Origin: Taeniopygia guttata
Taxonomy: Eukaryota > Chordata > Aves > Passeriformes > Estrildidae
NCBI RefSeq assembly: GCF_048771995.1
Contig: NC_133024.1
Span: 89,746,501-89,810,500, forward strand
Direction: 5' to 3'
Length of the DNA: 64,000 bases
Of this stretch, positions 33,433 through 44,755 are shown in pieces (the first letter of the stretch is position 1; the number at the start of each line of letters is the position of its first letter). The notes beneath the pieces are model-generated. The model was not told the DNA's origin. It saw nothing but the letters and a program-made list of their open reading frames with translations, and did not search any database. A program made the translations under genes and the position numbers.

Positions 33433-36146
33433 ATAAATCTCTAAGTATACTACTGCAAGAAGTGTTATTTTGAAAGACATTAGCCTTTAAACAGCTGAAA
33501 TACTGAATATCCTGCTGACTGAGATGTACAGAGGTTTAATTTATAATGCTCTTTTGGATTTATTTTATAGCAAAGGGAAGGAAAAGAGGCTGCACCAAAT
33601 ACACCTAATTGAGCAATATATAAATATATTGAATATCTACACTACAAATAAAATGCTGGAGGCTTGATAAACATTGCAGTGTTGGTTTTAATTTTCAGGG
33701 CATGGCACAACATATCCCTATTATAATTTAATTAATGTAATAACAACTTTATGCATGACATTTTTATGTTAGGTATTGAGCAGAAAACAGCCAGAAAGCA
33801 GGTGTTTATGCCCAGCAATTTGCTGTGAAAGCTCCCTATAATTCCTGTAACAAGGAGATCCCCACTGCCTCATGTCAGCCAGGCTGACAGCTCTCATCCA
33901 AATGGGAGGAACTGCAGGACTGGGACCCAAAATGTAAGAGAGGAAAAAATGAGAGAAACCACTCCATGCAACCTTCTCCATGAGAGAAACCTCAAGAGGA
34001 ATGAAAATACACAAGTTTTAAAAGTAAAATAGTCTAAGCAATTAGTGCAATGTTTCATGAATGCCTGAACTGCTCAGATGCAATTAGCTTTTTCTCATCT
34101 CCACTGGCTTGTCATTTTGAAGCTCACATGAATTTCAGAAGATCAGAAACGTTGAAATGCATAGCACTCAGTGCTCTAGAGGTGAAGAAGTCATTGGATA
34201 TACTGATGGCTGGGAATGTGGACAGAACTGCACTGAGCCATACAAGAACATTCTAGGCAGATTAGGTAAAAAAAAATTCTTAATTACGTTACCTTCTTGG
34301 AATTTATCATAAAATATTAAATAAATACATTACAAGTGTAGTTCCATAATCTAGCAGAGGTGAGGCAACACATTTTAATAAGCTCTTAACAGAGCCATAA
34401 ATAATCATCAATCAAAACTTTGTTGAATACCTGGGAACATAGACATTATATGCAACTGGATAATCATCCACCCACAGAGAGAGAAATTCCTGCTCCATGA
34501 TAAGATTATTCATACTAATCGTGGCTTCTTCTTAAAGATGAAGCAATAAAACCTTTTGCTAGGGCAAATTGCAGCATACTGAAACACCCTTCATTAAACC
34601 CTTAATTTTTACTCTAGTAGAATATGAGGACTTCAGATGCATGTGAATAAACAGTGCCTTTATTATTTTTTTTTTTTTTCAACTCCACTGGTTTCTGTAC
34701 TGGGCAACTGAAAACAATGTTTTTCCTTTGAGAAATTATGAAAAAACTATGAAGCATTTTTGCTGCAATCTGAAGTCTGCATGTGGTTATTTTCGCTCCC
34801 TCTATATGTCTGTGTAGAAGCTTTGAATTTTTTTCATAGAAAATAAACATCTGTTGTTAGTCTAGAAACATTTCTGAGAATAGGAAACAATAAAGGAAAT
34901 TATCTTCTCCTGGCAGCACATCAGAGTGAGGTACATTATGCTTTTCAGAACAGACTGCAAGCTCTTTGCCCCAGTCACCCACCTTTCTGGGGATTAAAGT
35001 GTAATTAACTTGCTTTGTGCACTTTGCATAAATTCCATCATGGCCTGTGCTTTGCAAAGCAATGAAGTAAAGATGAAGTAGACAATAGATCTCCCCTGAC
35101 CCAAGCTCCTATTCTGCATTGCTGAACAAGTTCTGCTGTCTCTGCCACTCACCTGATTTTTGGATGTATAGAAGCCACACAGATGCAAAAGTCAATATCT
35201 ATGTACAAATGCAGAAGAGTATAATCTATGGGAACTAAAATATCAGTGTAATTTTAAATTTGGATCCAATCCTTCTCACTTTTTCACATCTCATATTATT
35301 TCTTGCATTAATAATATGATTGTTAATATCAGTAAAATGTGTAGAATTTCCCTATCCTACTTCCTTATTTCTGGAGTTCTGGAGATTTATGATATACTCA
35401 ATGGAATTCATGCCTATCTAATTCACTAGAAGCAAAGCTAAAAGAAAATAATTTAATTTTCAGAGCCAAAGAAATTGGAAATGCCATACTTGCTACAACC
35501 CCAATGCACTAAAAATTCTGCCCAGTTGTACACTCACATTGTGGTCTCTGTACATCAGGATCATGCAATTAAATGGCAGTGGCATTTAGCCATTAGCTTT
35601 CAAATATTCAAATGTGTGGGTCCTTCCCTTAACACTTTCCCACAGTACAAACTTCCAATTTAAAATAAAAGAGTAGTCTTCCTTCCTTGTAGTAAGATGA
35701 TCTTACTGCATCTTCACAGAACTCTTCCCCCAAAGATGCCTTTCTGCAGTTTGAATGACCAAAGCAATGACATTAATGAGAGATCTCAGTTTGGGCTGTT
35801 ACTCTCAAAGAGGGAAGCCAATGGACCAGTGTTTATGTCAGGGGCCTAGGGAATCCTGGACCAATCCTTGCAATCCTTGGTTTTGTCAGCAGTGAAGGCA
35901 TTTGTCCTACACAGTGGCGCAGATGGGAAAGGAACTCGAACCTCTCTTTTCCCTTCTCACCAACAAGTGAATTCCTCTTTGGTTTCCAAACACACTGTGT
36001 GTTCTGCCTAATGGTTTAGACATTTCTTTTTGGTTGGCAAAATACCAGTCCTTTCCCCTCAGGAGAACAAGTCACAGCAGGAAAGAAAAAAATAGGATTT
36101 TAAAGAATTTGCAATTTGGCTAAACCTGAAAGGAATTTCAGGGATT

Positions 36147-36274
36147 AAAAAAAAAAAAAAAAAAACCCAAAGAAAATTGTATAAACTGGGGGCTTTGTCC
36201 CTGCCAGTGTGAGAGTCTCTGCAAACTCAAAGGGAATCACAAAAGGTTCTCAAAAAAAAAAAAAAAAAAAAAAA
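36147..36274. repeat. two poly(A) runs
   Basis: Runs of 19 A (36147-36165) and 23 A (36252-36274) on the + strand, 86 bases apart. Neither follows recognisable retroposon sequence. Confidence 0.85.
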
Positions 36275-37317
36275 GTTGCCATTATTTTTCTTACTGCAAA
36301 ATATTTAGTAACCAAACTAATACATACTACCAGCTCCTCCGTAATGTCAATATATTCAAGGTCAATGCATAATACTTACCTGTCTGGAAACAGAGGAATA
36401 TCATATTGCAGATTTGGGGTACAAAAACCCTGCATCTGTGTTCTTAGACCAGAAAACATTAGCAAGATGGCAGTTTGGTTGAAAAATCCCTGGATACATC
36501 CAATATAAATTAATGTATTGAATGCATTCATCACTGGGTTGTCTTGCATGTTATCCTCCATGTGAGGAATAGTGGTTTTAGTAGAGATAGTTTTTAAGTT
36601 ATGTTCATGTTAAAGATTGCATTTCCTCTGTTGATTTGAAGACCAGCAAACCTGGATCAGAAATCTTAATAAATGGTTTTCAAGTGTTTTTAATCTATCA
36701 AATCCTAAACATTTTCCAGCAGAGGACAGGTTCTGGCACCACACAGACAGGAGGTAATAGAGTTTCTACCTGACTGTAAAAATAGTTCAAAGGAACCTTC
36801 CTTGAAGACCCTTCTCTATAATGATGTCCCGAATAACAAAGCCTAAATAATTTCATGCCAAGACATATGCTTAAAGTTAATAATCTCTGGATATGCTTCA
36901 TAAGATTCCACAAAAAGAAGCTTGAGATTTAGGTATTTCAGTGATGGAGAATTATCCATAACCTTGACAAAGCTGCTTCCATAATTCATTCTTGTAAAAA
37001 CCAAGTCTGCTCCATGGTTTCAATCTCTTTAGCATTGATTTCAACTCAGTGTATTTCTTTTGTTTTTGTTTCAGAGACTAAAAGCCCTCTGCTGTCAGAT
37101 AAACTTTGACTACACAGATACCTTAGAAAGGTCATGATCAATTTACCTGTCAACATTTTCTATGTTAAATAAAACAAAACAAACTTCTGAGTACTTTTTC
37201 TAAAAGCTACCACTTCAGATTTCAGATTTTTCTTCTCCAAAACTCTTTCCAAGTCAATCAGGTCTTTGGCAAAGCACCAAGAAATACCAGAGTTGGAATC
37301 AGTAATCTAGCACTGGT

Positions 37318-37355
37318 CCCACAGGCTATTCCTATACCCACAGGCTATTCCTATA
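37318..37355. repeat. 19-bp tandem duplication
   Basis: The 19-base unit starting CCCACAGGCTATTCC is present twice, head to tail and identical (37318-37336 and 37337-37355), suggesting a recent slippage or duplication event. Confidence 0.9.
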
Positions 37356-38140
37356 AAATAAAAGCCAGAGATCAAACTCCACACAGTCTCACCACTTTGC
37401 TCTCACCAACACAGCTTAGTCTAGTGTCTAGTTCAGATCTGGTTTCAAAATAGCTTGTGGGGGTGGTCTGAAACTCTTCTGTAATGTCAGTACCTTCTCT
37501 TCTACTAGATGTCCTTCTGATTTCTGTTGTGAGGCTTTTGGCTTATTTACCTCTGACTAATTTACCTTACACAGGACTGGGCACTCCCAGGTTGTAATGT
37601 GCTTCACAGGGAAAATATATCTGTGTAACAGGAAAAAAATGATAGTACAACAGGTTCCAAACTCTTCAGGTCCTCCAGGAAAATTCTTTTTCAAAGTATT
37701 TGCCCTTTGATTTAAAGTATAGTCAACTGCATTTGGATGTGTGAATGGGGTTGTCTTGCAGCACAAAAGAAAACTCTTGGTAGATGGCTTAAGCTGGTTG
37801 CAAGAATCCTCCTTTGCTCCAACCCTTGAACTAAGTTCATAAAAAATAATTAATCCCACCCTGTAAATGGCTGGTACTCTAGGAATGCAATCTGTGCTTC
37901 AGTGCCAGATGCAAGGTCTAATACTAGAATTAATACCATGGGATAGTTGACCATTGGCATCAAAATGTACTGGTTGCAAACTTAAGCACTCTGTATTTAG
38001 GAAGTTCACCAATGAAACAGTTTTACCTCAGTGGACCATCAATATTAAAATCACTACTGAGCTAGTGCTAGTTTGCAGTTAAAAATGTTTAGTACTCACT
38101 CTGCTAAAAATAAAAAATAGAATTGCAAAGCCTTTCAGAG

Positions 38141-38715
38141 AGTCACAGAATAGTTTGGGATGGAAGAGACCTTTAAAGTCCATCTAATAACAGCTAACAT
38201 CTTCAGCTCGACCAGGCTGCTCAGAGTCCTGTCCAACCTGACCTTGAACGTTTCCAGGGATGGGGCACCTACCACCTCTCTGTGCAATCTGTTTCAGTGT
38301 TTTATCACCCTCATTGTAAATAATTTATTCCTTATATCTAACCTAAATTGACCCTCTTTTAGTTTAAAACTTTGTCCTATCACAACAGGCCCTGCTAAAA
38401 ATTTTGTCCCTATCTTTCTTATAGGCCCCTTTAGGTACTGGATAGCCCCAGTCTGGTTTCCATGAAGCCTTCTCCTCTCCAGGCTAAACAACCCCAGCTA
38501 TCTCAGCCTGTCTTCATAGGAATGGTGCTCCATCTCTCTGATCATCTTTGTGCCCTTCTCTGGACTTGCTCCAAGGGATCCATGTCCTTTCTCTCCTGAT
38601 GAGGACTCTACAGCTGGATGCAGCACTCCAGGTGGGGTCTCACCCGAGCAGATCAAAGGGGCAGATCACCTCCCCTGACCTGCTGGACATGCTGCTTTTG
38701 ATGCTTTTCATGGTA
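38141..38715 (-). mobile_element. CR1 retrotransposon 3' fragment, reverse orientation
   Basis: On the + strand it begins with the complement of the CR1 tail (AGTCACAGAATAG, then TGGGATGGAAGAGACCTTTA) and continues through the complement of the ORF2 end (CAGGCTAAACAACCCCAGCT, TCTCTGGACTTGCTCCA, GATGCAGCACTCCAGGTGGG). About 575 bases of CR1 with point changes and no open ORF2. Confidence 0.9.
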
Positions 38716-39225
38716 TGAGCTATGCCATGCAATTATATTAATGAGTCATACACAATGGAAATGGAATTAAAAGTAATTAGGTGTAATTTTGTCTTATGTG
38801 GCAATATGGAGAACACAAAATGCATTTAGTGTTGTTCTCCAGAGAGTCTACCTAATTTAATTCCAGTGAGAAATTACTCTTTGAGTTGTGTTAGACATGG
38901 AATGAAACTATTTGGTTTTTTTTTCTTCAATGGGAAAGCCAACAGGCTTGCTCAGAACATTTTCAAATGGCTTTTTAGAGGATCTGGCCTCTAGTGTGCA
39001 AGACTGTGGCCTGTGTTACATGCCATGGGCATATGAAGCCTCCCTCTAGTAAAATGTAGCGGGTGGCCACCCCTGCTGCCATCCTTGCCTGAGTGTCTGT
39101 AACCGGCATGAGAAGTTCCAGGGATGGGAAGGGGATTGACATCCTCGGTCACTGCATATGCAACCACCATGTGTGGCTGCCGGCTCCGAGGGCACACACG
39201 CAGCAGCACAGGCCTCGGGGAGCAG

Positions 39226-39413
39226 CTGGGAGCCCAAAGGTCTCTGCTGGGAGCCCACAGGTCTCTGCTGGGAGCCCAAAGGTCTCTGCTGGGAGCCCAC
39301 AGGTCTCTGCTGGGAGCCTACAGGTCTCTGCTGGGAGCCCACAGCCACTGCTGGGAGCCCACAGGTCTTTGCTGGGCAGGGGTCACTGCTGGGCAGGGGT
39401 CTCTGCGTCTCTG
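39226..39413. repeat. 21-bp minisatellite
   Basis: Units of 21 bases with core CTGGGAGCCCACAGGTCTCTG start at 39226, 39247, 39268, 39289, 39310 and 39331, with a 20-base unit and then a further unit at 39351. They are followed by shorter degenerate GGGCAGGGGTC-CTGCT units to about 39413. Adjacent units alternate between CCCAAAGG and CCCACAGG, so the array may have grown as 42-bp dimers. Because 21 is divisible by three, open frames of about 100 to 159 codons pass through on both strands; these are by-products. It lies in a TMEM255B intron. Confidence 0.93.
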
Positions 39414-40033
39414 CTCTTAGCAGAGAAATCAGTAGATCTTCATCTCGCAGAACGTGTTTATAATGTAGCTATCTGTTCATTAGGTCAGGGCTGCCAATTT
39501 ACATTACTTAATACAGCAGCTTTGGAGTTCTACCAACCAGAGCCCAATTTGCATGAGCATCCCCCTCATTAAAGACTCCATTTTCCCATTGCCTTGTGTC
39601 TGTGCCTTACAGAAAGTGAATTTACATAATGCCCATCTTATCAAACAGTATTTTGAGTTAACATATATAAAGAGAAAGCAAATATTTCAAGTTCAAATTT
39701 CTAAACTCCCAGATCAGTAGGTAATTACTCAGCTGATATACTTCAGCAGTCCACTAGCTGCACTTAAACCATATGGGTGAAGATCCTAATCTAGGAGTGT
39801 TTCAGTATCCTCTAGCTCAGCTAAGTTCATTCTCAAGTTCATTTCAGGGCTTATCACCTGATGATATATTCTCTTTTAATTAACTCCTTAAGCCATCACT
39901 ATCAAGAGGAAGAAATGAGGTCAGCTGAAAATTTACAGAAGAGGAAGGGAACAACTTAACACTGCTTGGTTTGGTGTGCATTTTAGATGTCAAAATGGAC
40001 AAGCAACCTTCCACAGCACCCAGCTTTCCCTTC

Positions 40034-40070
40034 ACAGAATCACAGAATAAACTTGGTTGGAAAAGGCGGT
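40034..40070 (-). mobile_element. possible CR1 tail remnant
   Basis: The + strand reads CACAGAATCACAGAATAAAC and then TTGGTTGGAAAAGG, resembling the complement of a CR1 3' terminus. The similarity stops after about 37 bases, so this could be chance or a very short remnant. Confidence 0.4.
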
Positions 40071-41978
40071 TTCCTCACTTCACACCTGGACTTCTTGCTG
40101 TTGGCAATATTAGGTTCTTCATGGAGCACAACAGCAAAGCTACAGATCATGTGGCAATGGCCAAGGCTTAGAGCCATGAATAGGAGGTCATAGCTACTGC
40201 AGAGAATGCGAACCTGTGGTGGAACGGGGCATCTCCCTGTGTGGTGGGAGGACGTTGTTGAATGATCTCAAAAAGAAAACCTGCACTATTCTCATCTGCT
40301 AAATAACGAAATGTCTCAAGCAAACACAAATGCACATCAGTTCCTTTAACCACCGTATTTTTCTGAAATAACATCACTGCACTTTAATTTCAACTTTGAT
40401 TTATTTTACTTTATTCTGGTTTGCTTGTTTTTTTCTTTTTAAGGTGAATTATATCTGCATTATTTCTTAGGTAAGCTACTGCTATTTTAAATTAAGCTAC
40501 ATTTCCTTCAGTGTTTTTAATTTTATAAGTGGTGTGATCCAGAGCTTTCTATAAAGCAAAGTAAGTCTTAAATAATGTAAGCATCTCTTTTCTGAAATAC
40601 ATCCATTTCTTGGAAGAATTTTTTTCAATTTCATGCCCTCTTGGGAAGGAAATAAACCAGAGAAATCTATTTTATTATTCTATTCACAGTTTTATAAAAG
40701 CAGGAGAAAATGCGCAGCAATAATAGTCTTCATTCCACTGCAGGCACATAGTAAGAAAAATCTGTAATTATGTGATTTGTCCTCTTCACATCCTGCCCAG
40801 CTCAAATGAAGCTAAAAAGAAAGCAAAAAGGGGGGGACACATTTCTTATTCCAAATTGATGTGAAAGATGCTGAATTTGTAGTCAGTCTGACGACTGCTT
40901 GGCTTCAGCTACCATTTCTCACAAAAAGTTGATGGCTTTAGCATAGGCACCTACTCTGACATGGCAGGAATTTGTTCTTTCCCTGACTGGAGGACAGTTT
41001 ACTCCAACTCTTCAGCAGTTATGCCCCAAAGGCAGTGGACAAAATGGCAACAGCACAAGCCAGATCTGAAAAAGGCTGGAACTGCCTGTAGGGAGGAGAC
41101 TGAACGTGGTGTTGCTGCTCTTCCTGAAGGAAATGAGCTGCGATGCAAACAGGCTGTAACACCGTGGCAGTGATGCCACAGTCTGCATGGCACATGTTCT
41201 TTTGATAAGGTCCCACCATTACTGTAAATTAAACTGGGAGCACACGCACACGATCATCCCTACAGACTTTCCCTGGTGTGTTAGAGAAACTTGGTGATGT
41301 ACACTTTTACTTCACCTGACCCTATCAAGTTGGTTATTAGACAGAAGAGAATGAGTTGAAATGAGTGTGATCATGCTGAAATGCAAATTAGTTTTCCAAA
41401 AAATTGTGCTACTTAGTATTTCTTTGCTCTGTCATAGGTGAAGGAGACAGCAAAATACAGATGTGCAAACAGAGCTAAGCCCAAATGTAAACAACTGGCC
41501 ATGGATTTCCATGAAGCCATGATTTCCAGTCACGATGTGCCTGAAGCAGGATCATGTTACTGGGTTGTACATCTCCAGCACTCCTGGAATGGATGACCAG
41601 CCCCTTCCAGCCTCCAGCTCTGCACAGGGGATGCAGTCATATCCAGTCACTGACTTAACCAGATACAGAACTGCACCCCCCAGACTGTAAGATGCTTTTT
41701 TCTTGGGTGGGTGCAATGACTTTGTGCCTTGGTGTTCTCCTACTGAAAACACCTAGAAAGGTGCGAGGAGCGACACCTGCGTCTGTGCTTGAGACTGAGC
41801 ATACACTGTCCCCTGACACAGTACCTCATCTCAGAGAAGCTGTGTCTACCCTCAGCAGTGGGGGGCTGTGGCTGCACAGCTGCTCTGCAGTTACAACATG
41901 CAAGACTGTACAAGTGCCATCTGAACACTCCTAATGATCACATTAAAGCAGAACAGAAATAAGCCAGGTTCCTGGAGA

Positions 41979-42341
41979 ATTACAGAATCACAGAATCATC
42001 AAAGGTTGGAAGAGACCTTCAGGATCATACAGTCCAACCATCAACCCTAAATCACCTTTACATCATATCCCTAAGTGACACATCCAGATGCTTCTTGAAC
42101 ACTTCCAGAAATGGTGACTCTACCATCTTCCTGAGCAACTTTCTCCAATGCTTAACTACTCTCTCAATATACAATCTGAACCCCCCCTGGCACAACCTTA
42201 GGCCAGTTCTTCTCAAACTTTCAAGTGGGACATAGCAGAAAAGACTGACCCTCACCTCACTATAACCACCTTTCAGATAAATAACCTCTGCTTCTCCAGA
42301 CTAAACAACCCCAGTTGCCTCAGCCTCTCCAGGACAGATCC
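41979..42341 (-). mobile_element. CR1 retrotransposon 3' fragment, reverse orientation
   Basis: It starts on the + strand with the complement of the CR1 end (ACAGAATCACAGAATCATC, AAAGGTTGGAAGAGACCTTC, AGTCCAACCATCAACC). It continues through CACATCCAGATGCTTCTTGA and ends around CTAAACAACCCCAGTTGCC. It is decayed, with a reading frame of 65 codons on the - strand that still resembles the CR1 ORF2 end (LRRTGLRLCQGGFRL, VKHWRKL). Confidence 0.9.
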
Positions 42342-42706
42342 AAAATTTCAGTAAGTGTCAGTGGTTTTCCAGGGCACAACCACTGAATGTTCTGGAGCAG
42401 GGAATCTAAGTAGGAATTTGCTCCCCTCCTCTTTTAAGCAGCTCCCATGGGGCAGCTCCCTTGGCCTATGCTAATCAGATACAGTTCAACCAGGTGTCAT
42501 CCAGAGCAGCTGCAGGGTAAATCCAAGAAAAAGCAGGCCATTTTGGCATCATGCAGGATCTGTATTCCACAAAACATGGCTACAATTCAGAGCATTTGTC
42601 CATGCTCACATTGCACACCTCAGTTGTTTACACCAATAGATGTCTTTTGTCTTGTGCAATGCATACGGAGCTCTGAAATCCACATTTGGTTTCTCCTCAG
42701 TACCCA

Positions 42707-42730
42707 CACTGTTACTCCTCAGTAACAGTG
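42707..42730. repeat. perfect 10-bp hairpin
   Basis: CACTGTTACT (42707-42716) and AGTAACAGTG (42721-42730) are exact complements separated by a 4-base loop CCTC. There is no T-run after it and no gene context, so it is a structural curiosity only. Confidence 0.85.
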
Positions 42731-43388
42731 AAATATAAATCAGTTTGTAACTTTATGCTCCAGGTGATCGAAAGCCTAATTATTCTGAGGTATTTGCTAG
42801 CAGAAATTCAATAGGGTCTCACTGATGCTAGTGGAGTTATGCTGCCCCTCAATGAGCATAAGCAGAAAGATGAGCAGCCTCATGGTATTTCATAGCACAG
42901 AGAGGCTCGTATACCATCATGCTGTATTATTTAGCATGCTACATCTGACCTCTAATGTCTGTTAACACATATGACTACTTATTTCCTGACAATTTTACAA
43001 ATCAAAGCTCAATTAAGGTTTAGATTTTTAAGTTATTCTATCACAAAAGATAAAACAGCAAACAACACATTTCTAACATATAAACTCCATATTCAAATCC
43101 CATCAGGTGATGGTTCTCATCATTTGGTGCATTCCAAATCCCTACTGTGCCCACAAAGCAATAGGAAAGAAATGCTGGTAGTGGTTGAAATATCTTCCTT
43201 TTCTAAGCAGGTATACCTTTCAGCATGCCTTTCATGACAACATTTTATATCACCTTTCTATTTGGAATCTCCACCAGGAACTATCAAAAACCCTAATGTA
43301 CTGCTAAACATAAACCAGAAGAAAATACGCTCCTGCTAGAAATGACATAAATAATCAGAATTGAAAATGACAAAATCACTGTACTTAC

Positions 43389-43478
43389 TATGTGTCGTGC
43401 TGCAAACACTCCATCAACTATTGCACAACAGAAGGCTGCTACGGCACCAAAGCTGATAAACACGATAGAGGCAACCAA
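43389..43478 (-). CDS. TMEM255B: TMEM255B exon with the third membrane segment
   Basis: This exon has 90 bases and 30 codons and is in phase 0 at both ends. The acceptor TTCTCAG precedes 43478 and the donor GTAAGT follows 43389. It encodes [20 protein letters not shown] and then [10 protein letters not shown]. The first 25 residues form a hydrophobic membrane segment, and the sequence is nearly identical to human TMEM255A and TMEM255B ([27 protein letters not shown]). It is the most conserved exon in the window. The surrounding 70-codon open frame simply reads through both splice sites. Confidence 0.97.
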
Positions 43479-44725
43479 CTGAGAAGAGAAAAACAGATTT
43501 AGCAATCTTTTCAGTATAATTCTTTAAGTAAAATAATTACACTAGTTTTTCTAGTATTCTGAAATGATGGTTCCCACTGCTGCAATCCACTTTAGATCAG
43601 TGTGTCAGGATGACTGCTATACACTAATAAAAAGCCAGAAATTCTTGATGCTGAGTTGACAGACCAACAAGCCTACTAGAAAAATTTAAATCTTTCAAGA
43701 GAAAACTCTTGCAGCAGGTGAGCTGCAAGAGTTAAATTCAATGGTGATTTCTTCCAAATCAACTTACTTAATAAAACAGCAGTGCTTCCATAGGGATATG
43801 GTAAAAAGTCATCTTCCTCTTGACTTACATAAATCTTTGGAGCTTTACTACATGGTAGTATTTCACATCAATAGATAAAGGCAGCTATAGTAAGTTCATA
43901 ACTAACTTATGAATGATCAGAAATCTTTTAGTATCCCAAATAGCTTATGCCACAACAGAATCAGAGGTTCAGAGGACCTGTGTAAGGGCTGGGGTGTGCT
44001 GCCTTGGCCCCATCCTTGTTGGGGTTTCCAGCCTGGACAGAGCAGAGCACAGCAGAGCTCAGTGAGTGTCCCAGCTGCAGCACAGACAGCACAATGTCTT
44101 CATCATTGAAGGCATAGCTTCAGACTTCATTCTACCTCCCACAGTGCTTCATTCATTAAGCACTATTAATTCTCTCTCAGCAGGACCGTACATGGTGCAA
44201 TGCAGGAGCACAGTTCTGGCACAAGCAGGGGTGGTATGGAGGCCTTGGGGAAAAAGGCTGTGCAGGTTGGACATGTTGAGCCCCCTGCCCTCTGTGCTGC
44301 AGCTCTGACAGCAACTGCAGGGCTAGAACAGCCCCACACACCACGAGCTTCCTGCCCAATTCACTCTGGAGAGGGCAACAGGACTTGAAAAGAATGTGGA
44401 GTGTATATCCACCAGGGACCAGTCACTGTGCTGTTGGAACACACTTCTGAGATGACACTGGCTTCTTCTGGGGTCACATCTGAAGGGTGCAGTGCTGTGA
44501 GCCAGGTGAGATGAAGCCCTGTAAAACCAACTGTACACTTGGCAAGGTGCTCCCCTGGGTTTGCTACCCTCAATGCCATCAGATGAGGGAGAGATGCTGA
44601 CAGTCTCAAATCTCTCCCAGATTAGAAGATTTTGTGGTGTTGAGGACTCTGCACCCTGAGTTTGAAAGAGTGGGCTCCTGCAGGGTATAAGGTGAACCTA
44701 AAGTGCACTATCTGGCTCTGCTTTT

Positions 44726-44755
44726 TAATGTAATGTAATGTAATGTAATGTAATG
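44726..44755. repeat. (TAATG)6 microsatellite
   Basis: Six perfect head-to-tail copies of the pentamer TAATG, followed by a partial TAT. Confidence 0.95.

Larger units (their letters stand above)
22200..43388 (-). other. TMEM255B: TMEM255B intron (21189 bases), repeat-rich
   Basis: This is the largest intron in the window. It carries two long CR1 copies (23120..23976, 24525..26718), a CR1 tail (31010..31102), a SINE (33316..33432), two reverse-oriented CR1 copies (38141..38715, 41979..42341), a minisatellite (39226..39413) and several short simple repeats. The stretches between them (26719-31009, 31103-33315, 33433-38140, 39414-41978 and 42342-43388) show no gene or RNA that I can support. 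The G+C-richer patch at 30440-30790 gives overlapping open frames on both strands without a recognisable family. Confidence 0.6.

Noticed and set aside
39226..39413. CRISPR-like repeat array
   Set aside because: Units are directly adjacent with no unique spacers, and the context is a vertebrate intron.
39046..39572. Apparent repeat proteins (98 to 159 residues) on both strands
   Set aside because: They are produced by the 21-bp minisatellite, whose period is a multiple of three, so several frames stay open.
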